A stretch of 64,000 nucleotides of DNA from Fragum whitleyi (lineage: Eukaryota > Mollusca > Bivalvia > Cardiida > Cardiidae). The stretch's first letter is position 1, and every line of letters begins with the position of its first letter. A program made the translations under genes and the position numbers. The stretch is from contig OX411547.1 in assembly GCA_948146395.1 (NCBI GenBank), forward strand, positions 32,530,614 through 32,594,613, in the 5' to 3' direction. The notes below the pieces were generated by a model. That model saw only the letters and a list, made by a program, of their open reading frames with translations, did no database searches and was not told the DNA's origin. This document shows positions 36,645-48,244 of this stretch, piece after piece.

Positions 36645-37099
36645 ATGTCAAATATAGACGAGCTTATCATTAAGTAAGTTTTATTAATTATAGTAATAAT
36701 TTAAGCACAAAAATAACTTAAAAAATACAAACAAACGTCTGCAAAGATTCCTTGGCTTGTTTTACATCACATCTAAAGAATTTAATCGTAAGTCAAAATC
36801 ACAAATCGTACCCGGCGTTTTAATTCATTGTTATATTCTGCCTCGCAATGCCTCATTGGAATCGCCTTTAGAAGACGATGAGATTATGCAAGGCAGATTT
36901 CGATATTTAGTTGCTATTGTAGATTTAGTTACTCCTGTAGAAGCGAATTCAATTTTTGACTTACGAAAAAACAAAAGATCGTAAGATGTTTGGTAAAACA
37001 AGCCCCTGTTTATTTATTTATTTTCTGTTGCATTTCATTCTTATACTCATACTTAAAATTGAAAAATGTGAACAAAAATATGTACTTTTGTATTTGACA

Positions 37100-37325
37100 T
37101 TGACCCGTCAGGCTAAAAGAGACCATCTGTGTCGTGCGTAAAATGTCGACTCTATTCAGATCGCACAGGCTGACTAGGATCGAAAAACATTCACACTGGG
37201 GTAAAACTCCGAATCAAGAATGGTCATTCTACTTTCCTGTGTGAGACTCTTTAAATGCGATCTCTGGTTGACAACTAGTTGAATGACATCTTTTTAAAAT
37301 TATTTAAAAGGAGTTCCAAGATGGA
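37100..37325. repeat. Family I MITE in the intron, copy B
   Basis: tgacccgtcaggctaaaaga...aaaggagttccaagatgg; counterpart of 25823-26045. Confidence 0.65.
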
Positions 37326-37509
37326 CAATGGCGGATCCAGATGGGGTCCGGGAGCTCGAAGGAACCCTCTCTGAGGCTATTTATTTCATTTTCATTGGGA
37401 AATTGTGTAAATGTACCCCCGGATTATTTACGGCATGAACAAAAAGGGTTCCAGTGGTTTATTATAAATAAACGATGAGAATTGATTGTATGACAAATAG
37501 AATAACATG

Positions 37510-37640
37510 TAAGTGTCTTAGAATATCAATGCAATCTGGTCTCGGCTGCGAGAATTTATCATGACTCGGAAGAGCCTCTTCATGATAAATTCTCAAAGCC
37601 TCGTCAAGATAACATTTATATTTTAAGACACTAACATATT
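37510..37640. repeat. Family-B-like palindrome in the intron, copy B
   Basis: Counterpart of 27170-27300, with arms agtgtcttagaatat / atattttaagacact. Confidence 0.75.
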
Positions 37641-40600
37641 CTCTATTTGTACTAATAAGGTACTTTACAAGCATACTTTGAGAAAAATCCAAGCAATTGA
37701 ACCTACGTTGTTTCGGCCCAGTTCAATGTGATCAGAAAACCTAAATATCATCTATCAATAACCTTCATGGCAAAATGTTAAATCATTTTACGAACAATTT
37801 CTTTTCGTTTCTTCCAGTGCTCATCTCAAAGAACGTCAACCAGTCGAATTACCTTGGAGTAAAGAGGCTGAGAAAAAGGTACACGAAACTAAAACTGCCA
37901 AGGTAAAGGAAAGCAAAGAAACTAAAATAGTTAGAAATGACGAAACAGTTGATGGTACCTATGGGAACACCGATAAAGAGAGTAAATGCTCGTTTGGTGA
38001 CTCAAAGTCACATGTAAATAAAACGAGAAAATTGAAAAGTCCCTACTTAAGATTTATAGATCATGCTCATGGATATAAATCGCCCCTTTGTGATGACAGC
38101 CAGTCTAGAAGCTGTAGAACAACGACTGAGCATGAGACTAATGTACCAAATTATTCAAATTTCTACAGCGTTGATAAGAGAATGCATGCCCTTTATCCTG
38201 AAGTCACACATAGTGACACAAAGGCTCAAGAAGTTCCTAACAAAACTAGGAAGAGTCCAAGGTCATCTGTAAAAGTGTCAAGACAAATGATTCAGGAGAC
38301 AAACACTAGGATACTCAGTGCCTCTCATCTCTGGACGACGTAAGTCTGGGATTACAGAAAACACAGCGAAGAGCACAGAAGACAGTTTTAAATTAGGAAG
38401 CATAGCTGAAAGTAAGAGTGCGCAAGCGACTTATGTAGGCAACAAATTTGACTATGTCCTCAGACATGGAAATCGTGACGACATGAAAGAGCACATAAAC
38501 AACACGGTGTTAAAGGACTCGAAGGTAAGAAATAAGTCACGTGACTGTGAAATTGACAATGAGCTAGATAAACTGCTGGAGGATACTTCTGATGCCTTAC
38601 AAAAGTCATGTGACGATGTTAAGTCGGAGTGCAATTCTAGACGTGATCAATCTGTGAAGATTATGAAAAGAAATGATGACGTTAAGGTGGGTGTTATACC
38701 GTGTGCTGACTCCAAATATGACAACTATGGCAAGAAACAAAAACAAAGAGTAAACAAATCTGACAAGGAGACTTCTTGTGAATCAAATGAAAATAAAAAG
38801 ATTGATAAATATGTTAAAGAAAGAGGAGGGAAAGTGGTTGGGGGAATTGTTGAACAATGCAATGATAGTTATGATGAATCCAGCGAATATCTAAATGAAC
38901 ACAGATATGATACCGGAGAGAAGAAAGTGAACAATAAGGAGAACATGGATGACATTCTAAAGTTCACTTGCCAAATGATGGAGATAAAACAACCAAAGCT
39001 CATGTCAAGGAAAAAGCAAAGTCAAAAAAGAGCACCTACCGAATTAGCTAACGAAGATGGTGCCATGAATAAGCAAAAGATGGAGAATAATCGTGATGAA
39101 GTTTACCATGAAAGGATAGAGGAATTAAATAAGGAAGGTAGAGAACTATTCAAGAAGAAAATTAGAGACAGGAAGAAGAAACGTGATAAACAAACGACTG
39201 TTATAAATGTGGATCCTGAATTCGACAGGAGTCGTATTCGAAAACTTAGATTACACGCTTCAATAACAAAGGAAAAAATCATTAATGCAAACACCATTAA
39301 TGAGGAGTCAAAAGCTGATGAGAGGGAAGATGATGTGTTTGACATATCGCCAGCGAAGAATAGAGAGATCTTTTCTGATTCAGATCTGGATACTTCTGAA
39401 CATGGTAAAGATGACAAAACAGACCAACAGAATAGCATTTCAAAGAAACCGTCTATGAATGAGAATTACAGACTTAATCCCTCTAAAAGCTACATGATCA
39501 TGAAACATGGTCCAAATACTGATATTAAGGATATGATAGTAAGATCAAAATCCATTTTGAAAGGAAAACGTACTATGAAAAAGAAAGGCAATGTGCATAT
39601 TGCCAAAGCTGAAAATAATGTCAAAAGGAACATGATAGGAGATATAGATGGACTAAAACTCGAAACAAATAGAAAGGAGCAAAAGAGCAAAGGGAGTGCT
39701 TATGGCTTGAAAGCAAATATGAAGGTGGGAGAGGTTCATGAAGGGAAAACTGTGCGATCTCTTGAAGAACCAGACAAAAAAAGCAATGAAATACAAAATG
39801 AAAAGGCGCAGACAAGTGATGAAGTAAGAAGTAAAATAAGTGAAATCGAACATACAGATAGAGGCAATAGACCGGATATAGAACTTGGTGACTTAATGCT
39901 CGACTCAGACATAGATACTTACGAAGATTCAGACTATAGTTCTGGTTATGATTATTTCAGCAGAACGCCATCTATGGAATCATTTGATCTGGAAAAGCCG
40001 AGACCAGCTTCAAACAGAACTTATATCTTGGATAGTAATAGTGAGAATGATGTTCTTACAATAAGAAGAAACAAACTTGACTCTATAGCAGATGAGAAAG
40101 ACATAAATGAAGACATTAGCGATTCTTCTATATATGAAGTAGATACTAATTATAGTTTCAAAGAAAAGACAGATAAGAAGAAAGACGGAAGATTTCAAAG
40201 ATTTATAAAGTGGCTTTCCTGTTGCGTAAAGCCAAGAACTGACTGATGAAGAAACGTAACCACAAGACATTTTAAGATTATTTATCATTATTGAGTACAA
40301 TATTTATTTTTTTGGACTATGGCTCTGTGAAATAATGTTTTTACGGTATTTGATGAATGTGGTAACAGAATCAGAGTATGAAGACAATGACATAGTATTT
40401 TATACCACCAAGTTTAATATCCTAAATTTGATATGATTATGTGCATTATAAAACATAAAAGTGATAGTTTGATATTGTTATTTTGCTTGCATCTGAATAC
40501 ATATGTTGTTGTTTAAATCCAATATTTTTCTTCTTTTATTCTGGTGTCCTGTGAAAACCTTTGACCAGTGATATCGCCGTCCAATTACTAAAAACCTTGA

Positions 40601-40959
40601 AACTTCAGATTATTGGAGTCGCGAGGCTTTTGCCACCGTTATCTTCCGATAGGTGGCATTTTTCAATACTGTCAATCTTCGGAGAATATGACATGCTCAG
40701 ACAACATTTTGCCACTCATCCACAATATGCTGATTCTGGATTAAACATTCCATGTACTTTGGTATAGAAACAAAAACGCACTCATAAATTATAAGTAGGG
40801 CTTAACAGTAAACAGTCGAGTATCTGTTTCCAAAAAGTCTCCATCTGTTTATGATATTACCTACCAAGGCAAATTTAAAAGGGAATCTAACAACTATTTG
40901 CTGTCCATAACATCTTACAGGTGTTGATAAGAGGCGCAGTGATCATACCTTTGCATATT

Positions 40960-41045
40960 CATAGTGTGATTAGGTTTTTAGTTTCATACCTACATAAAAT
41001 CAACAAATACTCTCTTCATACCTTAAATATAAGTGTTTTTTAAGA
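40960..41045 (+). mobile_element. Family H fragment at the edge of shared duplication sequence
   Basis: tcatagtgtgattaggttttt, gtttcatacctacataaaatc, caacaaatactctcttcata; one arm only. Confidence 0.65.
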
Positions 41046-41079
41046 GAAAGTAATTTATATGCATAAACATTTCTGTAAA

Positions 41080-42205
41080 GAAAGTTACTTTCCATTATAC
41101 CATTAAGAGATACAGCTACTATGCAATAAAATCTCTCAGTCCAGCTTCGTACAATAAATGTTTTTTGTGAAATACTGAATTTTCTACAATTTTAAGATGA
41201 GTACGAACAACATTAAAGAAAATTGAAGTACAATTTGGTCAAAGTCGTGAATTACAATTTATACTCTTCAAAAAAAGTTCTTTGACACTGATTTAACATA
41301 CGATTTTTCTAAGTTCATGTAAAAAACTTCGATAAATTTTGATTGATGTGTGAACAGTTATTAGGATGTAAGATTATCACATTTAATTGCGACAAATTAC
41401 TCGACCATGTTTCTCAATAGAGACGTCAACGTCAAATAATGTAAAATCTGAATTCTCATTCAGCTAGTGCAGTTCCAGATTAACTGAAAATTCTTGATAG
41501 CTCTCCATTGTGTTGTGGATGAAATGCCATTGCTTGATTGCTTTTGAAATTGAACGTCTTAGCACACGCCTGTAATGAAAACATGTCAAACGAACGGAGG
41601 AACAACGTCATAAAGTTTTTGGTCGCCACAAAACAGGCTCTATAAGACAAGCCATTGCAAATGACTTTGTTGTTTCCGGACAGGCTATCTTGTACCTTTT
41701 GCACCGCTATAACATGCCTCAGAGCGTTATGTGAAGAACCAGATCAGTCTGACGCTGAATAACAACATTCGTCCAGGCCGGCGAATGACGTAATCAAATT
41801 TGGGATTTTTCAATCTAACAGCTACATCAACGAACACTTAGGTCTCCGGTCTAAGTTGGATCTCTGGTGAGAAAGTGTGGAACCAGATAAGAGAGGCCAA
41901 GATTTCGACTATGAGACACGTGCGACATAACGTCCTTAATCAACGTCTCTGTTACAAATCTTTGATAAAAAAAGTAATTTTGTTTTTATACAGCGTGAAG
42001 ATGCATTGACTTCACCTTCATTGATTGACTTTGCTCATAAATATAGATATTTATGTCGAAATTATAATATGCATATAGATCAAATGTCAAAGAACTTTTT
42101 TTGAAGAGAATATATACTCGCAGTTTGATAAAGGTTTACTCGATGATTATTCCTATGAAATCTTTTGGAAAACAATTATTTAATTTCTGAGAAACATTAC
42201 ATGTT
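41080..42205 (+). mobile_element. Relic of the same retrotransposon in copy B, split by a Tc1-like insertion
   Basis: Parts 41090-41261 and 42115-42205 align with 32230-32490 of copy A (tactgaatt...attttcagac-like block; gattattcctatgaaatc; tttctgagaaacatt). Everything 3' of the shared gagaaacatt block, including the zinc-knuckle region, is lost. No frame remains. Confidence 0.75.
41262..42114. mobile_element. Degenerate Tc1/mariner-like DNA transposon inside the retrotransposon relic
   Basis: It has terminal inverted repeats ctcttcaaaaaaagttctt...(41264-41286) and their complement at 42086-42109, next to TA dinucleotides as expected for TA target duplication. The ~0.85 kb interior has no open frame, but conceptual translation of 41840-41960 gives RSPVVSISGEKVWNQIREA, similar to the second helix-turn-helix of Tc1-type transposases. 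The catalytic region is deleted. Confidence 0.7.
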
Positions 42206-42208
42206 ACC

Positions 42209-42281
42209 ATATTGGTGCAAAACAGTTGTAACTGCCAATTTGTTTTATGAAATTTACAACTGTTTCACCCTTAGCCATCGA
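42209..42281. repeat. Family A hairpin, duplication copy B
   Basis: atattggtgcaaaacagttg...caactgtttcacccttagcc. It shares flanks with 33321-33395, so the insertion is older than the duplication. Confidence 0.8.
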
Positions 42282-42433
42282 TATATATAGAAACTAGCCC
42301 CAACCATAACAGCCACAAATAATTTGGTGGAATATGATAGCGTCGCCAATAGAGCACTCCTATGAATATTTGATGCAAAGACCCATGGATGGACAGATAA
42401 AATGGATTCTCACAAGACAGACACTTCAGCATT

Positions 42434-42990
42434 ATGATAGTGTTACGTAGAACTGTCCTCAACTGAAGCATAGCTGAAAAAAATCCGTCGTTAGCCGGTC
42501 TCAAACCCATGGCAACAAGTAATATTCAATTTTTGGTTTACAAGTCTAATGCGCTAACCACTGAGCTAAAGAAAATTGTCCCTGACCCAGGTGTCAGACA
42601 TTGTATTTAAACCAATGAAGCTATGCAGGACAGTGGAAAGAGTGGTCTCCCACATAACACTCCCCCATCATATATCAATGACAATAAGCCTATCTAGGCA
42701 GTAATGTGCTTTCTGAGCTAACCAAATTGGTACAATGCCGATATAAATGGCTCAACGGCCAATCTCAGACGAGCCCCCATGTTACTTACAAACTGTCCTC
42801 AACCGAAGCATAGCTGAAAAATATCTGTCGTGAGCCAGCCTCGAACCCACGCAGACAAGTTATATTCAATTTTTGGTTTACAAGTCTGCACTAACCACTG
42901 AGCCAAAGAAGATCTTCCCTGATGCAGGTGTCAGACATTTTATCTAAACCTATGAAGCTATGCAGGACAATGGTGAGAGTGGTTTCTCAT
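42434..42990 (-). repeat. Direct repeat of two tRNA-Thr-like SINE units
   Basis: Two units (about 42434-42650 and 42789-42990) share actgtcctcaac(t/c)gaagcatagctgaaaa and a segment whose complement reads agctcagtggttagcgc...ttgtaaacc, like tRNA-Thr box A with a TGT loop. An insertion follows before a box-B-like gggtttgag. It is present only in duplication copy B. Confidence 0.6.
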
Positions 42991-43059
42991 AACAGATAGC
43001 CTGCTGAATTTTTTGTCAATGGAGCTAAAAACTAGAATGGTTGCCAACTTGCGTTGAAT

Positions 43060-43615
43060 TTAACCCTTGTCATGCTGAACCCGGAATATTCCTGCTTTGG
43101 TAGGAGCTATAGCCCAACATCAGCCTGCATATATGTGCAGCCTGATGTTAGTCTACACCACCTGTTTCTCACTTTCAAACCAGGATTGCCAATAGATTTA
43201 GTTTTTCAAATAAAAATTGACATACAGTAGGTACTTTCAGTGCTTTTTGCCCTTTGATTTTGATGATAATTTTTAGCCAAATTATTCAGCATGACAAGGT
43301 AGCCGCGGCAATAGCGCAGTTGATAGCGCGCCAGACTTCTAATCCAGGGGTCTATATTCGCACGGGTTCGATCCCCCGCCACGGCACTTACCCTTTCCGA
43401 CATTTGTCTTCCACCAATGGGTAGATGATGGTAAACCTATGCAGAATAGCAACTGGAGGCTAGGAAAGGGATGTGGTGGTAGTATTGGTGTGAGAAATAC
43501 CAGGAATCTATCGTTAGGTGCTCCAGTCGTCGCGATATAACTGAGAGATTGTTGAAAGCGACGTAAAACCCCAATTCAAATCAAATTCAAATCAAATCAG
43601 CATGACAAGGGTTAA
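43060..43615. mobile_element. Family E MITE (TTAA-flanked), interrupted by a SINE
   Basis: Ends ttaacccttgtcatgctgaa and the complementary ...tcagcatgacaagggttaa. TTAA at both ends and terminal CCC are typical of piggyBac-type elements (inference). The SINE occupies 43300-43596. Confidence 0.85.
43300..43596 (+). mobile_element. tRNA-derived SINE nested in a family-E MITE
   Basis: The head folds as tRNA-Arg(TCT)-like: gccgcgg acceptor, box A, ttctaat anticodon loop, box B gggttcgatccccc. The body and a caaat-type tail follow. The perfect target duplication tcagcatgacaagg occurs at 43286-43299 and 43597-43610. Confidence 0.92.
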
Positions 43616-43797
43616 GGTGTGTCTTGACTTTTTCTGTTTTGATTAAATAAAAATTTCAACATGATGCAAGATTTTCAGCTTTATTTACAAGATACAAAAT
43701 AACAACCTAAAGAAATATAACTTGACAGGAATGTTGAACATAGAATCAAGATCCTTCATCTCATTATCCTTTCAGTGTTTACTAATTTGAGCCAGTG

Positions 43798-44009
43798 TGT
43801 GACATTTCCAACAATTTCACATGAGGGTAAAGCATAGCCTCTGGCCAGCCTATTCATCCACTATGCACTCTCGAGATAGATAAAGTCTTAACCACTCTTT
43901 ATGCATACAGAGAATATTTTCACTGCATTGTGTGGCAGTCCAGATTGCTCTGTGCCTTTCCATCACGCACACATGAATGAAATCGTTGGAAATGTCACAC
44001 ACTGGCTCA
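43798..44009. mobile_element. Family D MITE (~210 bp)
   Basis: Terminal inverted repeats tgagccagtgtgtgacattt...aaatgtcacacactggctca of about 30 bp. Found only in duplication copy B. Confidence 0.9.
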
Positions 44010-44184
44010 TTTTATTGTACGATATTTATGTTCTAGCAAGAAAACTTTGGAAACCATTTTAGTAAGAGCGTGAGTTAAATAATGATAAGCAAAAACGAGT
44101 CAAGTTACAATCCTACATTCTGAAAATATTTGACCTAAAAATCACTTCATCAGTAAATTATAAAGGGTTTTTATCTTTTTTTTG

Positions 44185-44600
44185 TGGGTAGGAGTCTGGA
44201 AATGCAGAATTTCTCCACTTGTCCTCGGACAAATAAAAGTCCATTTCCTACTTTTTCAGGATCAAAAAGAGCTTGTCCCCCTTAAAATAAATTAATAAAC
44301 CATTGTTCTTTTAATGAAGAAAATGCCGTAACCCAATTTTTTTCTATCATTTGAGCATTTTCTTCATTAGAGACAATTTTTTTCTATCATTTGAGCATTT
44401 TCTTCATTAAAGACAATTTTTTTCTATCATTTGATACAAATATTAGGATTTCTTTCCTCCTAGATCCTGTTTTTACTGTTATGGGTATTGCCATAGTTTA
44501 CCTGTTCACAGGTAAGTGGTCTAGAAAAATTTACATGCCAACAAGTGGAGAAGCCCGTGCCGGACAAGTTGGACATGGGAATTCTACACCCCTGCCTTGA
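44185..44600 (+). mobile_element. Family G foldback element with local triplication
   Basis: Ends as the other copies (tggacatgggaattctacac). The block caatttttttctatcatttg occurs three times in 44330-44430. Confidence 0.8.
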
Positions 44601-44958
44601 CTTAACAAAATTCTATAAATTCACATTTTTTTGGACAATAATTAATTCAAATGCAACATACTTTATTCAAAAATCATGAAATAGACCAAAAATATTCAAT
44701 AAGACTTTTTCCCATACAAAAGATTTGAAATACTTGATAATATTTCATTGGGTAACCAAAGAATTGTATCTGAAGCTAGATTACAAGATTTTGGTAGCCA
44801 ACAAACTATGTATGTGGCAAATAATGAAAATAGGGTTGATCTGAGTACTCTTTGAAACAATTACCATACTTTGGAAATTTTTTGCTAAGGTCTCATTTTC
44901 GCCAATACGCCACTTTAGCGAGGTGGCAAAAATCGAATGCATGAAAATATGTTTGTTT

Positions 44959-45194
44959 TTAACCCTTGTCATGCTGAACCCAGAATATTCCTGCTTTGGC
45001 AGGTGCTATAGACAAACATCAGCCTGCACATATGTGCAGTCTGATATTAGTCTACACCACCTGTTTCTCACTTTCAAACCAGAATTGTAAATATATTAGT
45101 TTTTTCAAATAAAATGACCTACAGTTGGTGCTTTTTGCCCTTTGATTTTGATGACAACTTTTAGCCCTAATTTATTCAGCATGATAAGGGTTAA
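44959..45194. mobile_element. Family E MITE, uninterrupted
   Basis: 236 bp with ttaacccttgtcatgctgaa at the left and ttcagcatgataagggttaa at the right. A sub-palindrome lies near 45010-45050 (cctgcacatatgtgcag). Confidence 0.88.
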
Positions 45195-45384
45195 AGAGGA
45201 AGATGCTAGATTCCAAATGATGGTTCCTTTTAGCATGGTGAGCCACACATGAAAGCTATCATGTATCTAATATTGCACATTTCCCATATAAATACACAAC
45301 AGATGATGATTAACAATATTAATAAGTGAAATCTAAGTAACATGTAGTATCATGGATTCAATCAATTTTTAGAAATCATTTTTG

Positions 45385-45652
45385 TGACCCGTCACACAAA
45401 AAGGGACCATCTGGGAACAGTGTAGAATACATTTTTGAGACAGAGATTGGTTCTAAAACAGGCCAGCCAGAGGTTGCACTTCAACAATTCTTTTGCGGCA
45501 ATGTAGATTGATTATTCTAGATTCAGAAAATTAGAAAATTTTGAAAAGTCTAGACCCTAGTTAGTCTGCATAATCCTCATAGCCTGACTTGGGTCAAAAC
45601 TTTACACACTTCCCAGATGGTCCCTTTTTGCGTGATGGGTCACATTTCTGAA
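45385..45652. mobile_element. Family I MITE, best termini
   Basis: tgtgacccgtcacacaaaaa...tttttgcgtgatgggtcaca; terminal repeats of about 34 bp (aaagggaccatctggga / cccagatggtcccttt). Confidence 0.85.
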
Positions 45653-45714
45653 AATATCAACGGACAGGGCTAGCTAAAGGTATATAAACAGTTTTGTACA
45701 AATAAATTAAGAGA

Positions 45715-46030
45715 TGAAGACGTTATTTGATGATTTCATTGAGGTATGAAACTTAAAACCTAATCACAATGTATGAATACACAAAGTGTGATTAGTTTTT
45801 TTGTTTCATACCTCAATAAAATCAACAAATATTAACTTCATATAATTAAATATCATGAAGCAAAAATGTTATGATTTGCCAGTAAAGAAACAATTTCTTA
45901 TGGACTACTTTTCGAGGAACTTACAAAACAGCTTCATACTCAAAATTATTTTCATTGAGAAAAAAAACCAACTTTTCAGCCAATCAGAACACATGAATGT
46001 TGATGGACACAATTAAAATGAAATTATTGT
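45715..46030 (+). mobile_element. Family H element
   Basis: The hairpin ttgaggtatgaaacttaaaa / ttttgtttcatacctcaa is followed by the same tail as 4.9-5.1 kb (gaagcaaaaatg, actcaaaattattttcattg). Confidence 0.78.
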
Positions 46031-46049
46031 TAAATATACAGTATGGACA

Positions 46050-46587
46050 TCTCTGAGAACTGGGATCATCTGTGATTTGTGAAAAATAATGCCTCTTTGC
46101 AGATCTGCCTTAATTAAATTTCTTTTTTTTATTATTTTGTTTTAACTGTCATTCCATTTCAAGACTTCAAGGCATGTTAATTGTTGAAAATGATGTACAC
46201 ACCCTTATTTCTTTATAAATAAAAATATCAATACAGATACCAACTAGACTTGTTGCAAAGTGGACTAATACCCCCAACAGCACTTTTCCTTATAGATAAT
46301 TTACATCTACAAGTGATATTTTCAGCAAAGGGCCATAATTATGTCAAAAGTATATGTACCATACCCAAAATGTGACACACTTATCTCTGCTCAGTACTGA
46401 TCATATCTGTGAAGTGTCAATGAAATAGGTGCATAAGTTGCTTGGAAACAGAACAGATATGAAAAAGCTACAGAGGCCTGGATTGACAAACCAATAAGCT
46501 TACTCCTAGATACCCCTTAAACATGGTGTGTGTGGGGGTGTTAAAATAACATAAGCCAAAACAATTAAAAATCAAATGAAAATTTTT
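46050..46587. other. No gene seen
   Basis: Resembles degraded intergenic repeat (gggccataattatgtcaa) without a clear partner in this window. Confidence 0.4.
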
Positions 46588-46802
46588 AAAGCATGTGCTA
46601 GAGTGTTTACCTGTATTATTTTCAATGTTACAGACTGTTTTATGGTAAAGCATTAAGCATGTGTTAGAGTGTTTACCTGTATTATTATCAATGTTTACAG
46701 ACAGTTTTATGGTAAAGCATTAAGCACATGTTCTGGTGTTTACCGGTAATAATATCAATGTTTACCGACAGTAAAGCGTTAAGCATGTACTAGGGTGTAA
46801 AC
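46588..46802. repeat. Tandem repeat, three ~75-80-bp units
   Basis: Units contain gcatgtgctagagtgtttac, tgtattattatcaatgttta and cagttttatggtaaagcatt. Divergence increases toward the right. Confidence 0.85.
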
Positions 46803-47022
46803 AAATGTGGTCCCATATACCAAACAGTATGTGAGCAAATATAAACATCTTAACCCTTCTCATGTAACTCCTCTCACGCTATGATATTTTTTGTTGTATG
46901 CAGAGCTTAGTCAGGCTTTATAGACCAAGATCAGCCTGCTCAGAAGTGCTGTAATCAGCCCAATCTTAGCATACACTGCCTGTCTTCAACCTAATCTTAA
47001 TGGGAAAAAACTTTAACAAACT

Positions 47023-48102
47023 ATTCTGCATTCATGATGACAAAAAACTACAAACTGTTTGCAAATTTTACCCTGCTTTGCACCCAAGTGTGAGTGCAAA
47101 GCAGGGTATAATTTGCAAATACAGTCAAATCTGTGTGAGCGGCCAACTATGCACAGCGGCCAATCTGCCGACAGCAGCCACTCGATTTCCCCCCGTGCAA
47201 ATTCCTTCTTTAATTGCACTGTGAATAGCGTGATCTCCTGAAATGCGGCCGGCGGTCACCTTAATTGGTCTAATTCCAACTGTATATCACACCTTTACAA
47301 CGGTCATCTGACAAAACACGCGACTTAATTAGTCGTGTTCGAAAAAATCGATAATCACCACTATAGTAAATAGCCGAAGTCGCTTTATCGTAATGTACAA
47401 GTTATAAATAACCAATTATCAATTTAAATCCCGTGTTGTCGATTAAATGACGTGTAATTGGCCATTTTATTTATTTGATCTACTTGAATGATGATAGTTA
47501 ATTAAAGGATATGGAATTTATCGTTTGTCGGGTCTCTTTAAATAAAATGATCTTGAGCATTACAGGTTGTTTACACATTTAGCAAACTGATTTCTCGAGG
47601 TCTTTAAAACGGACGAAAACCTGCTTTCGATATCAAATCTCGCCATAATGTCGCTTTCTAAACGTAAGTTCCTCTCTCTAGAGGATCGTGTGAAAGTAAT
47701 ACGCATGCTTGAATCTGGGTGTTCTTTCAGGATTATTGCTGGTGAGTTCGGCGTAGGTCGTACGCAGGTCCAAAACGCAAACGAGAAATTCTCGATGAAT
47801 ATGAAACATGCGTTTTCACAATATTTTTTTATGTTTATGGTATGATTTCTTATTTTTTTTAATGAAATCACTGAAAATGAGACTTTGGAGTTGCTTAGAA
47901 TTTGGAGAAGTCTATAGTTTTGGGATATGGTAATGAGCTAAAAAAAAAAAAAGAGGTACGACAAAATGGCCGTCCTAAGGATACTGCGAACAGCAGCCAA
48001 TCTGTGTACAGCAGCCAATTTGGGCCTCTCCCTTGACTGGCTGCTGTACACAGATTCGACTGTAGTTTGCATTGTTTTGTTTCCTGAATGCAGGGCTGAT
48101 CT
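47023..48102. repeat. Family C foldback split by the Tigger-like element
   Basis: Left part 47023-47119 (tttaccctgctttgcac / gtgcaaagcagggtataa) and right part 48065-48102 (gtttgcattgttttg). The insertion cuts the right arm at gcaaa|gtttgc. Confidence 0.8.
47122..48062 (+). mobile_element. Internally deleted Tigger/pogo-like DNA transposon
   Basis: The termini are inverted repeats beginning CAGTC (cagtcaaatctgtgt... / ...acacagattcgactg), flanked by TA on both sides (47120-47121, 48063-48064). A short frame from 47648 encodes MSLSKRKFLSLEDRVKVIRM and a helix-turn-helix (FGVGRTQVQ), the CENP-B/psq-type DNA-binding N-terminus of Tigger transposases. The catalytic DDE region is missing. It sits inside a family-C foldback (47023-47119 and 48065-48102). 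Confidence 0.85.
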
Positions 48103-48196
48103 TCTTTTCCCACAATATTATCTTAATTGAGTGTTACAGAGTGGGGGAAGAGTATAGTAATAAATTAACATTCACAACACCGTTGGTTCAGTCAGT

Positions 48197-48244
48197 TCAC
48201 ATTTTGGTAAAACAATCTTTGGCACTTGTCCATATTGCTATTCC
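48197..48244 (-). CDS. SNX4: SNX4 terminal coding exon
   Basis: It encodes GIAIWTSAKDCFTKM and the stop, the conserved SNX4 C-terminus. The acceptor is ttttttcag. The 3' UTR runs into a family-C foldback carrying a Tigger-like insertion from about 48100 downward. No clear AATAAA hexamer was found on the minus strand between the stop and that element. Confidence 0.95.
   Translation of the reverse strand, partial: GIAIWTSAKDCFTKM

Larger units (their letters stand above)
36645..40246 (+). pseudogene. Second copy of the charged-protein gene, one-base frameshift
   Basis: The exons correspond exactly to copy A: 36645-36673 (ATG, same 29 nt, GTAAGT donor) and 37818-40246 (same acceptor). Relative to copy A there is one extra base at about 38304 (gacaaacactagg against gacaaaactagg). 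The upstream frame then stops at 38341-38343, giving about 184 residues, while the remaining 642 codons stay open to the same C-terminal tail (FIKWLSCCVKPRTD). All other length differences seen against copy A (one codon near residue 260, two codons at DSDLDTSEHG, one codon in EVRSKISEIEH) keep frame. The copy was therefore probably functional until recently, or the extra base is an assembly or allele artefact. Confidence 0.8.
35860..44160. repeat. Tandem segmental duplication, copy B
   Basis: This is the second copy of the 24.25-34.33 kb segment. Coding parts remain roughly 90% identical by eye. Only copy B carries the Tc1-like element (41262-42114), the tRNA-related dimer (42434-42990), the family-E MITE with a nested SINE (43060-43615) and a family-D MITE (43798-44009). 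About 0.8 kb of the retrotransposon 3' part present in copy A (roughly 32.49-33.31 kb) is missing here. Confidence 0.9.

Noticed and set aside
43300..43385. Possible tRNA-Arg(TCT) gene
   Set aside because: The tRNA-like part is followed by the SINE body and tail shared with four other copies, and the acceptor stem has a mismatch; it is a SINE head.
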